This document shows, one piece after another, positions 1 to 10,700 of a stretch of DNA of 64,000 nucleotides. The notes under the pieces were generated by a model. That model ran no database searches and was not told the DNA's origin. It was given only the letters and a program-made list of their open reading frames with translations. The position numbers were made by a program, and so were the translations under genes. The stretch is from Methylobacterium sp. Leaf99 (GTDB lineage Bacteria > Pseudomonadota > Alphaproteobacteria > Rhizobiales > Beijerinckiaceae), in the NCBI RefSeq assembly GCF_001422375.1, contig NZ_LMMU01000007.1, positions 536,184-600,183 of the forward strand. The letters are read 5' to 3'. How positions within the stretch are numbered: the stretch's first letter is position 1; the number at the start of each line of letters is the position of its first letter.

Positions 1-113
1 TAGGAACTCATTGTTCCCCGATTTGTACTTTTGTCCAAATAGCTCGAAGCAACCATGTTTCCCGGGGCCGATTGACCTGCTTGAATGGTGCAAGGGAAAG
101 TTGATCCGCAGCC

Positions 114-3100
114 GTGAGTAGAGACGAGTTCTCCGAAAAGACCAAGCTCCAGGTCGCAAAGGCGACTGGCTTTCTTTGTTCATTTCCGGGGTGCCGGGTC
201 ATCACCGTAGGCGCGACCGAAGACGGTCAAGGTATCATCAATATCGGCACGGCTGCTCACATCTGCGCTGCCGCCAGCGGAGGTCCTCGTTACGACGTTA
301 AAATGTCGCCGGACGAGCGCTCAGCTGCCAGCAATGCGATCTGGCTTTGCCGTGACCACGGCAAGGCGATCGACTCCGACGTGAAGGCTTTCCCCACCGG
401 CCTGTTGCGGGAATGGAAGCGGCAAGCGGAACAGGAAGCCTGGCGTCAGGTCACCCGCTCTGGGGCTGCGCAATCGCCGAGGCCGCCAGCAGCACCCTTG
501 TTTTCGCGGATAAGAACCGCTGCCGCAGAGAACCTCAAGAACTATTGCGCGACCGACAAATGGCCCGCTACTCGGGTTGCTCTGATGGTCAAGGTGGAGG
601 GCCTCCCTGAGCCGCTAACGACAACGGCGCTCGCAGATGCCGGTACCGCTCTTCAGGACTTGGTTCTCGTCGCTCCGCCCGGCATGGGCAAGACAACAAC
701 GATCTTTCAAATTGCCGAAGGGGTGCTTGCAAACGGGAACGGCATTCCGCTGATTGTCCACCTCGGCGACTGGGCTACCGGGAATGCAACGGTGCTGGGG
801 TCGATCCTCCGGCGAGCTGCATTTCGCGGCATTTCCGAGGATGAGATTCGGGAGGTCGCTCGTCAGCCCGGCGTTGTCCTTCTTCTCGACGGTTGGAACG
901 AGTTGGACCTTGGGGCTTCAGCACGCGTACGCGTTGAGATTGAAAACCTTAAAGCCGAATTGCCCCAGCTTGGCCTCATTGTTTCGACCCGCAGGCAGGC
1001 CCTCGACGTTCCCTTTCGAGGGGCCCACCTCGAATTACAGCCACTCAATGAAGAACAGCAAATGCAGATCGCCACGGATATGCGCGGCGAGGCAGGTGCC
1101 GAGCTTGTGGACCATGCGTGGCGCACTCCGGGGGTGCGCGAGCTTGTTTCTATACCCCTCTATCTGACTGCCCTTCTCTCTCTCCCTGAGGGTGTGCCAT
1201 TCCCGACGACGAAGGAGGAAGTGCTACGCCATTTCGTGGGAGCCCATGAAAAAGTTCCCAGAAACGCTGAGGCCTTGCGAGGCGTCGCAGACGGGTTGCA
1301 ACGCAAGTACCTCGACGGACTCGCCGTATTCGCTATAAGAACAGCCAATACGACCATAACCGAGGGCAACGCTCAGGTTTCCGTTTCGGGTACGGCCACC
1401 CTGCTTGTGGAGAACGGCCTCATCACGATCAGGCCTAAACCGAACGCCATTCTGGATGTTCTTGTGGGCAACCACCTGCTCACGCGGGAGCGGGACGCCG
1501 GGTTCTCGTTCCAGCACCAGCAGTTGCAGGAGTGGTACGCCTCCCACAGCGTGGAGGGCCGGGTCTTGGCTGAGCTTGACGACCCGAAAGCGCGCGAGAC
1601 GCTCAAGGCCGAAATCTTCGACATGCCTGTTTGGGAAGAATCCATCCTATTCGCGGTGGAGCGTCTTGCACGCGGAAGCGCCCTCCAGAACGTGGCCTGC
1701 GGCAAGGCTATTCTGGCCGCCTTCGAGGCCGATCCTATGCTCGCCGCGGAGATGATTGCCCACGCGACGGACGAGGTATGGGTGCAGATCGGTCCGACCA
1801 TTCAAGTCCTGGTGGGCCAATGGCACGCGACCGGAAAGGTCGACCGGGCTTTTCGGTTCATGCTGACCTCGGGCCGTTCCGAATTCCTGCCATGGATCTG
1901 GCCGCTCGTTACGGACCGCAACCACCAGGTCAGCCTGAAGGCCCTGCGCAGTTGCGAGAGGTTCCGACCCTCGATCCTCGGCAACGACGTCGAAGCAAAA
2001 ATCAGGGCGCTCGACCACGATCCCCGCAAGGTGCTGCTGCACGAGATGGCGTCGCACGGGGGTTTGGACGGGCTCGATCTTGCTTCCGCCATCGCGAAGG
2101 GCGATCCCGACCCCGATGTGCAGGCTACCGTCATCGAAGCGATGGCATTCCGCCGCGCTGATCGCCATGTCGCGGAGGTCCTGAGTGACGCGAGCGAGGC
2201 TACATTCGACTTGGTGGCCGGTAGGGGACTGATCGACGAGGTTCAGGATCTCGCGGTTCGTCAAGGTGTCGCAGCTGCGCGCCAGCGCATTGCCCCTAAC
2301 GAGTCGCCCTATGATTGCCTTAGCCGCTTCGCTCACGGGCCGGTTGATGCCGCCCGAGCGAATGAGCTGACCCGAATCATTAGCACCATCGAGATCGACG
2401 GTCGGCACAACTCGGCGGTTTCGCTGATCTACAAGGCGCGCGAGCGATATCCGGACGCCGTTGCGGCTGGCCTGCTCGCCAGGACTCGCGCCGGGCTTCC
2501 AATCTTCTTCGGTACGGACGACCTGCTCGCCGCATCCGGCCTCGTTCTCGACGACGACGCGCTCGTCGAGATTGTGCTCATGAATCCCGAAGGTCGCGAT
2601 GGTCGCTCGGAGGCGGCCGCTTCCGTACTTGGTCCGGTTTCTGCTGGGCGGCTGATCGAGGACTTCCTCGCGCTTGCGCCTCGGGAGCGCACCGACCGCA
2701 CGGCCAGCGAAGCCTGCAGCAAGTTGCGCAGCCTTATTGCGCATGTTCCCGGCGCAAGCCTGGCCGCTGCTGCCGCGGCCCGTTCTTCAACCTTGAACAA
2801 CAAGCAGATCGCGTTGGTGGCGGATGTTCTAGGTCGGGGCCGCGACGACGAAGACTCGGATCGGGGGCGGCCTTTCGACCCACAGGCCATTGCAACGGTT
2901 CAGGGCCTCGTGGAGGATTGGGGTAATCGCCTGCTCGCCGCAAGTGACGTTCGCCGGTGGGATAGGGCCGAGGTCGTCAGATTGGCGGGGCTCGTGCCCT
3001 CTCCTGCAATGCTGCCGCTGCTCGGCCGCATGCTTGACGACGAACTAGCGCAGTATCGAGAGTTCTGGAGGCAGGCCGAAGCTGAAGGGTGGCTGGGCAA

Positions 3101-4445
3101 TGCTGCGGACGAAGCCCGCACGCTCTACACCCACCAGTTTCAGCGCGCTTTCATGGCGATCAGGTCGCCCGAGACCACCGCCATGATGCGAGAGTATCTC
3201 GCAGACGAGCATTTTGGCGAGTTCGCTGCAGGGGTGCTCGCGGGGCAGTGGCGCCAAGTGAACGAGCCGCAGCCGAAAAAGGCTACCTTCGGCAGGGACG
3301 AGTTTGCAGATGTGGCAGCGAAGCGGGCAACCAGGGCAGGCAATCCTAAGGGGACCTGTGACGCGGCGGAGACGATCTTCGTCGTTATCGATCAATTGCT
3401 GGCTGACGACGCTACCGAAGAACAAAGGAAACTAGCCCTTTTGCTCGGATCGGTGGCGTGCCGCCTTCCTCATGGGCGGCGGGACGGAACCATCTCAAAG
3501 CTCGTTGCTGTAGCACCGAGGCGCGCGCGGGCGGGGCTGCTGGCGGCCCTCGCGTCGTCGGGTGTGACATTGGACGCCAGGGTCGTCGCTGCAGGAATTA
3601 GGGAAACCATTGAGGCGGCACAACAGGAGCGATGGATACTCGATAACGACGCCTACGAACTCCGCGCCTGGACCCGGATCCTGCCCTTCATAAACCGTCT
3701 GTCCGAAGTGCCTGGCATCATACGTGAGCTGGCTCCTGTGCAGCGTAACCGCCAACTCTTGGAAGAGATCATCCGGGGGCTCGGCCTTGTCGGCTCGCGC
3801 GATGCCGAGGAGCTCCTTTTCGAACTCGCCGTGGAAGATCCCCACCTTTATGAGGACTATAACTGGCGTTCGACCGTAATGCGGTTTGGAACCCCTACAT
3901 CGGCGCGGCGCCTGTTCGACCTTGCGGCAGGGGGGCTTTTGAGCGGCAGGTCCTCGGACAGTTGGCAGCTTTCGCGTGGTCTGAGCGAGCTGATGGCGGG
4001 CGATGCTGACATGCGTCGCCACGTCTACAACTGCCTCTTGAAAGGTGGCCCGGCCATGCCAGGATTTCTCGTTCTCACCGGTGCGGTGGCGGAGGACCCG
4101 GACGAGGAGGGTCTCCTGCTGCTCGTCCGCTTCGAGCAGGAAACGGACGGGTCGCTGGTCGGTTGGCGAACGATCGAGAGCGTCGTGACTGACCGGGTGC
4201 CTGCTAACGGCTACGGGCAGAATGTCTACAATATCGTTCCAAAACCCGTCGCCGAACTGCGCAGCAAGCTGCTCGCAATGACGACGGATGGTGGGCCGTC
4301 GGACCACGCAGCACGCCACCTGAACTACATCGACTCAGCTCGAGATGAGCACGGCAGACCCGAAACGGAGCCGCGGCATCCGGACCTTGCGTCGGTAAAG
4401 CCTTGGCCCATCATGAGGCCTGACCCGAATGCCAGAGCGGATTAA
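114..4445 (+). CDS. HNH-NACHT STAND NTPase (putative anti-phage NLR-like protein)
   Basis: A 1443-residue protein with a GTG start. The N-terminus is a small zinc/HNH-like module: Cys22 and Cys27, then His49 in TAAHIC, Asn74 and Cys79/His82 in NAIWLCRDH. A NACHT-type P-loop NTPase follows: Walker A GMGKTT near residue 190 and Walker B VVLLLDGWNEL near 255. The remaining ~1000 residues are helical, Leu/Ala-rich and repeat-like, as expected for the sensor half of STAND proteins. By family knowledge such proteins recognise phage components and oligomerise to activate the effector domain, here probably a nuclease. It is unlinked to any operon; the next gene is ~0.7 kb away. The target and nuclease activity are inference; the domain calls are from visible motifs. 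Confidence 0.8.
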   Translation: MSRDEFSEKTKLQVAKATGFLCSFPGCRVITVGATEDGQGIINIGTAAHICAAASGGPRYDVKMSPDERSAASNAIWLCRDHGKAIDSDVKAFPTGLLREWKRQAEQEAWRQVTRSGAAQSPRPPAAPLFSRIRTAAAENLKNYCATDKWPATRVALMVKVEGLPEPLTTTALADAGTALQDLVLVAPPGMGKTTTIFQIAEGVLANGNGIPLIVHLGDWATGNATVLGSILRRAAFRGISEDEIREVARQPGVVLLLDGWNELDLGASARVRVEIENLKAELPQLGLIVSTRRQALDVPFRGAHLELQPLNEEQQMQIATDMRGEAGAELVDHAWRTPGVRELVSIPLYLTALLSLPEGVPFPTTKEEVLRHFVGAHEKVPRNAEALRGVADGLQRKYLDGLAVFAIRTANTTITEGNAQVSVSGTATLLVENGLITIRPKPNAILDVLVGNHLLTRERDAGFSFQHQQLQEWYASHSVEGRVLAELDDPKARETLKAEIFDMPVWEESILFAVERLARGSALQNVACGKAILAAFEADPMLAAEMIAHATDEVWVQIGPTIQVLVGQWHATGKVDRAFRFMLTSGRSEFLPWIWPLVTDRNHQVSLKALRSCERFRPSILGNDVEAKIRALDHDPRKVLLHEMASHGGLDGLDLASAIAKGDPDPDVQATVIEAMAFRRADRHVAEVLSDASEATFDLVAGRGLIDEVQDLAVRQGVAAARQRIAPNESPYDCLSRFAHGPVDAARANELTRIISTIEIDGRHNSAVSLIYKARERYPDAVAAGLLARTRAGLPIFFGTDDLLAASGLVLDDDALVEIVLMNPEGRDGRSEAAASVLGPVSAGRLIEDFLALAPRERTDRTASEACSKLRSLIAHVPGASLAAAAAARSSTLNNKQIALVADVLGRGRDDEDSDRGRPFDPQAIATVQGLVEDWGNRLLAASDVRRWDRAEVVRLAGLVPSPAMLPLLGRMLDDELAQYREFWRQAEAEGWLGNAADEARTLYTHQFQRAFMAIRSPETTAMMREYLADEHFGEFAAGVLAGQWRQVNEPQPKKATFGRDEFADVAAKRATRAGNPKGTCDAAETIFVVIDQLLADDATEEQRKLALLLGSVACRLPHGRRDGTISKLVAVAPRRARAGLLAALASSGVTLDARVVAAGIRETIEAAQQERWILDNDAYELRAWTRILPFINRLSEVPGIIRELAPVQRNRQLLEEIIRGLGLVGSRDAEELLFELAVEDPHLYEDYNWRSTVMRFGTPTSARRLFDLAAGGLLSGRSSDSWQLSRGLSELMAGDADMRRHVYNCLLKGGPAMPGFLVLTGAVAEDPDEEGLLLLVRFEQETDGSLVGWRTIESVVTDRVPANGYGQNVYNIVPKPVAELRSKLLAMTTDGGPSDHAARHLNYIDSARDEHGRPETEPRHPDLASVKPWPIMRPDPNARAD

Positions 4446-5130
4446 GCTATGCACGCCTCGCTATGAGGCGGCGTCCGCGTTGCGTCACAATCGGCGTCCT
4501 GAGTAGCCCGCCGATAGGGCTTCTCCGCTAGCTGATCGAGCGCCGCATCACGCCGAACCGTGTGTCCGCTTTGGAGCAGCGCGTAGGTACTGCCGAAAGG
4601 CCGAAGTGGGACGCTAATTGGAGCGTCCGCTTCCGGGCGCGGCCCCAATGTCGGCTGTTGGCGCATTTCGGAAGAAGAGTTCGAACGACGGCTCTTTGAC
4701 GCACCAAATGGAGTGCACCCAAGCTGTCAGCCCCGCTATCTTCACGAAAACACCAGCCAGACTAGAGAAGACGCCGGCCAGCTGGCGGTGGTGGTGGACT
4801 ACCTGTACCTGCTCCTTCTGCGCCAACACCCCCGCCAGGCAGCGAGGCGTAGGCAGCCAGCCCGGCGGTAGGCAGCGGTGCCGACCACTACCTGGACGTA
4901 CGCCCCAGACAGCCACAGCGACGACGGCTACGATTGCGGCGACCAGCGACGTGACCCTTTAGTCCCACCCTGCGGATATCCCCAATGAGCTCACTCAACG
5001 AGCACGCCTACACCGACCTTCGTTGCTCCCACAAAGCTCCTTGCCATCGACCTATTCGGTTCAGTTGTGAAGCCTATCCGAGAACCCTGACCTGACCGCA
5101 ACACCGCGGCCGCAAGTCAGGACCCTCCTC
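4446..5130. other. intergenic stretch without a convincing gene
   Basis: About 685 bases between the NACHT gene and the nuclease gene. Open frames here (for example 4618-4962) lack a recognisable family, a good ribosome binding site and typical codon bias. A tgtccgcttt motif near 4560 resembles one arm of the dispersed hairpin repeats seen elsewhere in this window. The promoter of the downstream nuclease gene is presumably here but I cannot place it. Confidence 0.5.
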
Positions 5131-6264
5131 ATGGCCGACAACGCCTTCGTCCCACTGCCAGCCGCCAGCGGCCCCAACCCTTCCTCCTCCAATCTCGACG
5201 TCTTCGATCCGAGCGGCCTCGGCCCGCTCCCCATCCTGCCGATCATTCCCGATGCCCAGCGCCGGGGCCACCACGTCTTCACTCCTGCAGATCACCGTTT
5301 CAAGGCCGCGGCCCGCTTCCTCCAGGCACTCTGGCGCGAGGATCACGACCTGCCGATCGGCCATCTTTCGACCAGCACCACGGGCAAGCGCCGCCGCCTT
5401 GGATCGCGAATCAATGCCGCAGCTGGTGACCACGGGGCCAACTTCCTTCATCCCGACATCGTGCCTGTCGTGGCCCGGGCTCTGGCTTACCGCGAACTCG
5501 GAGCCGTCTATGATGTGGAGCGCCTCAAAACCAACCTGCTCTCCTCGCAGCCACTGACGTTCAACCTTTTTGGCCTGCTGCAACGCGACTCAGCGCTCGC
5601 GGCACGCTTCATCGCGGACCTCCTCCCAGGCGTCATTGCGGAGGTCGAGGAAATCATCTTCGAGCACAGCCCCGGCCGTGGCGACCACCGCTTCACCGCC
5701 GACGGCACGGCCTTCGACCTAGCCATTCGCGGGCGCTCCAAAGCGGGCGAGCGGGTCTTCATTGGGATCGAGGTCAAATACAGCGAGAGCGGCTACGAGC
5801 CAGCGCCGCGGCTTGAAGACCGATATGCAACCATTGCCCCTGCCGCCGACCTCTTCATCGACGCCGCCGCCCCCAGCCTGACAACCAACCCCTGCCAGCA
5901 ACTCTTCCGCCAGCACTGCCTCGCGGCAACGATCCTCGATCAAGGCCTCGCCGAATACGCTGTGCTCGCGTTCATTGCCCCCCAGCACAACCACTTGGCC
6001 CAGGCCGCAGCCACAACCTACGCCCGCCACCTTCACTCGGCTCTCACAGGACGCATCCCATTCGTCCCACTGACCCTCGAACGTGTCATCGCCGCCATTG
6101 CCACGGCCGGGCTGCCCGAACATGCCCAGGCTCTCCACCGACGCTACACCGACTTCTGGCGAGTAGACGGCGAACTCCAGTTGGACGCTGTGCCCGAATC
6201 AACGCTGTTCACTGCCGGCACCAGTTCATCCAGGCGTCAGCGCCGTACGGCGACAGCCGCCTGA
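5131..6264 (+). CDS. PGN_0703-type PD-(D/E)XK putative endonuclease
   Basis: A 377-residue protein matching what I recall of the PGN_0703 family of putative restriction endonucleases. The middle carries the family signature around NLLSSQPLTFNLFG, then FEHSPGRGDHRF, AFDLAI and FIGIEVKYSE. The Asp of AFDLAI and the ExK of IEVKY form the PD-(D/E)XK metal site. The first 40 residues (Pro/Ser-rich) and the last 20 (Ser/Arg/Thr-rich) are low complexity. Codon use is strongly C-ended (tcc, ccc, ctc) and unlike the core genes, suggesting a plasmid or integrative-element origin. No methyltransferase lies nearby, so it is not an ordinary restriction-modification gene. Its position next to the NACHT gene and DUF2958 fits a defence or mobile-element remnant. 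Nuclease activity is inferred from motifs. Confidence 0.75.
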   Translation: MADNAFVPLPAASGPNPSSSNLDVFDPSGLGPLPILPIIPDAQRRGHHVFTPADHRFKAAARFLQALWREDHDLPIGHLSTSTTGKRRRLGSRINAAAGDHGANFLHPDIVPVVARALAYRELGAVYDVERLKTNLLSSQPLTFNLFGLLQRDSALAARFIADLLPGVIAEVEEIIFEHSPGRGDHRFTADGTAFDLAIRGRSKAGERVFIGIEVKYSESGYEPAPRLEDRYATIAPAADLFIDAAAPSLTTNPCQQLFRQHCLAATILDQGLAEYAVLAFIAPQHNHLAQAAATTYARHLHSALTGRIPFVPLTLERVIAAIATAGLPEHAQALHRRYTDFWRVDGELQLDAVPESTLFTAGTSSSRRQRRTATAA

Positions 6265-6379
6265 CGCCAGTCGCCGACAACCATTTACTGCATCCAAGCA
6301 CCCTGCAGTGGACCCGGCCCTGGCACTCAACCGCCAGGGTCTCGGCCGCCTGCTGCCATCCCAACAAGTGAGCACGCAC

Positions 6380-6730
6380 ATGCCCACCTTTCGCCTACTC
6401 GACAGCGATCGCACCCAGCTGCTCGCCAACGGCCGTTCATCGCAAAACGACCCGGACTTCGACCCGGCGCCAGTCGTGAAGCTATTCATGCCGGATGGCC
6501 CCGGTACATGGCTTCTCACTGAGCTGGACCCGAACGAGCCAGACCGTGCCTTCGGCCTCTGCGACCTCGGCCATGGCTACCCGGAGCTCGGCTACGTCCT
6601 CATCAGCGACCTCGCGGTCATCCGCGGTCACCTTCGTTTGCCGATCGAGCGCGACGCCCATTTCGAGCACGACAAGCCCCTGTCCCACTACACACGGGAG
6701 GCTGCCGCCGTGGGCCGAATCACGGCTTAA
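6380..6730 (+). CDS. DUF2958 domain protein
   Basis: A 116-residue protein starting at the ATG that gives MPTFRLL; the frame is open further upstream but without family similarity. It shows the DUF2958 pattern: LLANG near the start, PVVKLFMPDGPGTWLLTELD, then FGLCDLGHGYPELGYV, IERDAHFEHDKPLSHY and a final GRI. The function of this family is unknown. It is frequent on conjugative plasmids and integrative elements of proteobacteria, which fits the accessory nature of this end of the window. It lies 115 bases after the nuclease gene on the same strand with similar C-rich codon usage, so the two may have arrived together. Confidence 0.8.
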   Translation: MPTFRLLDSDRTQLLANGRSSQNDPDFDPAPVVKLFMPDGPGTWLLTELDPNEPDRAFGLCDLGHGYPELGYVLISDLAVIRGHLRLPIERDAHFEHDKPLSHYTREAAAVGRITA

Positions 6731-7097
6731 CCCTCAACCCTTCATGGCCAATGCGCATCCGGCCGATATCGTGCTCCGGCCCGCTTATTGCGCAGCGAAG
6801 CCGCCACCACCCAAACTCCAGTATCTCAAGATTCTCGCGAAATCGCTCATGTTTAAGTCTTTGAAAATATGAGGCCCTCGACCCAATCCTTCTGCCCACA
6901 TCCGCCCTTCATCGCCACCAGCGAGCTGTAGCTCAGCCCCACCGATATGCCGGCGTCATGATGCCAATTCGGCGGTTAAACTCTCTGGTTGCATTGCTTG
7001 GATGACGGAAATTAAAAGTTGGGCGTCAGTCAAAAGCGGACGTTCCGACTCCGACCCATAGCAGACGAGCAGCCCGTTTGCCGGTAGGACAGTCTGC
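6731..7097. other. intergenic stretch
   Basis: About 370 bases between DUF2958 and the VOC gene with no gene-like frame. It contains an aaagcggacgttccga segment near 7033 that resembles the AAGCGGAC arm of the dispersed hairpin family seen at 17101 and 40532. The part just before 6870 is relatively AT-rich. Confidence 0.45.
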
Positions 7098-7571
7098 ATG
7101 ACCGAGCATACAACCTTCCAGGTGCAGCGTGCCGACCACGTCGGCTTCGTGGTCGCCTCCCTCGATGAGGCGCTTCGGTTCTGGGTTGATGGGCTTGGCG
7201 CGCGGCTCGTGCGCACGGGCGAGATGGGAGGCGAGTTCCTCGGCCAAGTGACGGGCGCGCATGGGGCGCAGGTGCACATGGCGATCGTGTCGCTTGCAGA
7301 TCAGACGATCGAACTCCTTGAGTATCAGGGCGTGGATCGGCCGAGCGCACCGGCCAAGCCGTTCGACCCGGGCTTCGCGCATCTCGCCCTCGTGGTCGAT
7401 GACATCGACGAGCTTTTGGCGCGGATCGCCGCCTACGGCTGGAAGGCACAAGGCACGCCGCAGCCGATCGCGGGTGGCGCGCGGGCCGGAACGCGGGTGA
7501 TCTACGTCGTGGGCCCGGACGGCGCGACGATCGAGTTCATGCAGCCGCCAACCGCTGTTCGCGACCGCTGA
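7098..7571 (+). CDS. VOC family (glyoxalase/bleomycin-resistance fold) protein
   Basis: A 157-residue protein with two beta-alpha-beta-beta-beta modules typical of the vicinal oxygen chelate superfamily. The first begins VQRADHVGFVVASLDEALRFW and the second FAHLALVVDDIDELLARI. Probable metal ligands are the His of ADHVGF, Glu of IELLEY, His of FAHLAL and Glu of IEFMQP, an H-E-H-E set as in glyoxalase I and methylmalonyl-CoA epimerase-like proteins. The substrate cannot be named from sequence. It stands alone between two intergenic stretches. The ATG is the natural start since the fold begins within ten residues. Confidence 0.8.
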   Translation: MTEHTTFQVQRADHVGFVVASLDEALRFWVDGLGARLVRTGEMGGEFLGQVTGAHGAQVHMAIVSLADQTIELLEYQGVDRPSAPAKPFDPGFAHLALVVDDIDELLARIAAYGWKAQGTPQPIAGGARAGTRVIYVVGPDGATIEFMQPPTAVRDR

Positions 7572-7588
7572 TCCTTCTGATCGAGTGT

Positions 7589-7638
7589 CCGCTTTCCACC
7601 TGACCTGGTCGTTGAGCGGACGGGCGGGTCACGACCCA
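7589..7638. repeat. dispersed intergenic repeat, copy A
   Basis: A ~50-base stretch that matches 21357-21406 with about six mismatches. It includes the arm tccgct and a later agcggac and ends in gggcgggtcacgaccca. Both copies lie between genes, so this is a non-coding repeat family and not a shared gene. Confidence 0.6.
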
Positions 7639-7747
7639 ACCCGGTCTCTACTCCTTCGTCGGGACTAGTCGGAAAGCGGTCGGTCGTTGTGCTGTGCGTT
7701 CTGGTTTGTAGCCGAGCTGCTTGGGGAGCGCGAAAGTAGGGTTCGAT

Positions 7748-7775
7748 GATTGCCGGAGGCAAACCTCCGGCAATC
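7748..7775 (-). terminator. hairpin after the RND operon
   Basis: A perfect 12-base stem (gattgccggagg / cctccggcaatc) with a CAAA loop, ten bases past the stop of the efflux permease. There is no T-run, so strong intrinsic termination is uncertain, but place and strength fit an operon end. Confidence 0.6.
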
Positions 7776-7784
7776 CGTCACTCA

Positions 7785-10700
7785 TTATCGAACACCGCGC
7801 GTCATATCGATGTTCGAGGGCAAGCTCATCGTTTCATCGGCCGCACGCGGAGACGTGGCTCTTGGCCTGCCGCGGAAGGCAGAGGCAATCAGCACGTAGA
7901 ACAGCGGGGTGACGAACACGGCCAGCACCGTCGCCGTGATCATGCCGCCAAGCACGCCGGTGCCGATGGCCCGCTGGCTGTTCATGCTCGCGCCCGTGGC
8001 GACGGCCAGCGGTACCACGCCGAGGATGAAAGCGAACGACGTCATGACGATGGGCCGGAAACGCAGCTCACAGGCTTCGAGGGCCGCCTCGCGCACGGGC
8101 CGCCCCTGTGCCACGAGTTCCTTGGCCACCTCGATGATCAGAATCGCGTTCTTCGCCGTCAGGCCGATCACCGTGATCAAGCCGACCTTGAAGTAGACGT
8201 CGTTCGGCATGTCACGAAGCAGCATTGCGAAGACCGCACCGACCACGCCGGTCGGCACCACAAGCAAGACGGCGAGCGGGATCGACCAGCTCTCGTAGAG
8301 CGCGGCGAGGCAGAGGAAGACACAGAATAACGCCAGGGCGAGCAGGTACACGGCCTGAGAGCCAGAGAGCTTCTCCTGCAGGGATTGCCCGGTCCAGGCA
8401 TAGTCGAAGCCCGCGGGCAGTTGCCCGGCAAGGCGCTCCATCTCGGCCATGGCGTCGCCGCTGGCGAAGCCGGGGGCGGCGCTGCCCGAGATCTTGATAC
8501 TCGGATAGCCGTTGAACCCGACCACCTGTGCGGGACCCATGGTCCACGCGATGCTGGCAAAGGATTGCAGCGGCACCATCTGGCCCTTCGCATTGCGGAC
8601 ATGCAGGTCGAGCAGATCCTCGGCCTTCATCCGGCGCCCGGCTTCCGCCTGCACTATCACCCGCTGCATGCGGGCCTGATTCGGGAAGTCGTTGACGTAG
8701 GCCGAGCCGAGGCTCGTCGAAAGCGCGTCGTTGATGTCGGCGAAGGTGACGCCAAGCGCGCTCGCCTTCTGCCGGTCGAGGGAGAGCTCGATCTGCGGCG
8801 CCGTGGGTAGGCCCTCGACGTAGACGCCCGCAAGGACCGGGCTCTGGCTCGCCGCCTTCAGCAGCTGGTCGCGTGCAGCCGCTAGCGCGGCATAGCCCTG
8901 CTGCGCCTTGTCCTGCAGGCGGAAGGCGAAGCCGCTCGAATTGCCGAGTGCCTCGATAGCCGGCGGTGACAGCGCCATGGCGATGGCGTCGGGCAGGCCG
9001 CCGAGCACCGCGTTGGCGCGGGCGCTGATCGCCCCGGCCCCGTCCTTCGGTCCACGCTCCTTCCAGTCCTTCAACGTGACAAAGGTGATGGCCGCGTTCT
9101 GGCCCTGGCCCGAAAAGCCAAAACCCAGCAGCGTGACGCGCGCCGCTACGGCCGGTTCGGCTTCGAAGTGTTCCTCGATGCGCTCAGCCACGTCGAGCGT
9201 GCGGCCGGTGGCCGATTCCGGCGGGGTCTGCGCGTCGACGATGACGTAGCCTTGGTCCTCGATGGGTAGGAAGCTCGACGGCATGCGCACGTATCCCCAG
9301 CCGAGCGCCGCGACGAGTGCGGCGTAGACGAGGAGCGAGCGCACCGGCCGCCGCAGCATCCCGGCGACGCCCGCCCGGTAGGCCAGCGTGCCGGAGTGGA
9401 AGCGGCGATTGAACCAGCCGAAGAACCCACCCTTATTAGCATGGCCATGGCCGGCCTCGACGGGCTTCAACAGGGTCGCGCAGAGGGCGGGCGTGAGCGA
9501 CAGGGCCAGGAAAGCCGAGAAGGCAATGGAGGTTGCCATGCTGACCGCGAACTGCCGATAGATCACCCCGACCGAGCCGGGAAAGAAGGCGAGCGGCACG
9601 AACACGGCAATCAGCACGGAGGTGATGCCGATGATCGCGCCGGTGATCTGCCCCATGGCCTTGCGGGTGGCCTCCCTCGGGGAGAGGCCTTCCTCGCTCA
9701 TGATGCGCTCGACATTCTCGACAACCACGATGGCGTCGTCGACCAGGATGCCGATGGCCAGGACCATGCCGAACATCGTCAGGACGTTGATGGAGAAGCC
9801 GGCCGCCAGCAGCGCGCCGCAGGTGCCCAAGAGTGCCACCGGAACCACGATGGTCGGGATGACGGTGTAGCGCACGTTCTGCAGGAACAGGAACATCACC
9901 GCGAAGACGAGCGCCATCGCTTCAGCAAGGGTCATCAGCACCTTCCTGATCGACACTTCGACGAAGGGCGTGGTGTCGTAGGGTACCGTGACGCTGACAT
10001 TCGCGGGCAGCGTGCGCTGGAGCTGGGCGATCTTGTCTTTTACCCCGGTCGCGGCGGCGAGCGCGTTGCCGCCGGGTGCGAGCTGGATGCCGATGCCGGC
10101 GGCCGGGCGACCGTCGAGGCGGGTCTGCATCGTGTAGGACTGGCCCGCGAGCTCGACCTCGGCCACGTCGCGCAGGCGCACCAGCGAGCCATCCGGGTTG
10201 GCGCGCAGGACGATCTCCTCGAACTCGGCGACCGTCGTCAGCTGCCCCTTCACCAGCACGCTGGCGGCGATGCGCTGACCTTGTTTGGCAGGCTGGGCGC
10301 CGACGAGACCGGAGGCCACCTGGGCGTTCTGTGCGCCCACCGCCGTCGTCACATCGCCGGGCGTCATGTTGAAGCCGACGAGCTTCATCGGGTCGATCCA
10401 GATGCGCAGCGCCTTCTCGGACGAGAACAGGATGGCGCGGCCGACGCCCGGCACGCGACGCAATTCGCCCAGGATGCGCCGGGCGGCGAGGTCGCCGAGA
10501 TCACTCTCGCTCAGGGAACCGTCGCGCGAGCTCACGACGACGAACTGGAGGAAGCTAGTGCTGGCCTCCTCGACGATGACGCCCTGCTGCGTCACGGCCC
10601 GCGGCAGGCGCGCCTCGATCCGCTTGATCCGGTTCTGGACCGCGACCGTGGACTTCGAGGGATCGGAGCCCGGCGCGAAGGAAGCCATGATCTGCGCCTG

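Noticed and set aside
4618..4962. 114-codon frame in the first intergenic region
   Set aside because: No family, no ribosome binding site, odd Trp/Thr/Cys-rich composition, and an equally long frame on the other strand.
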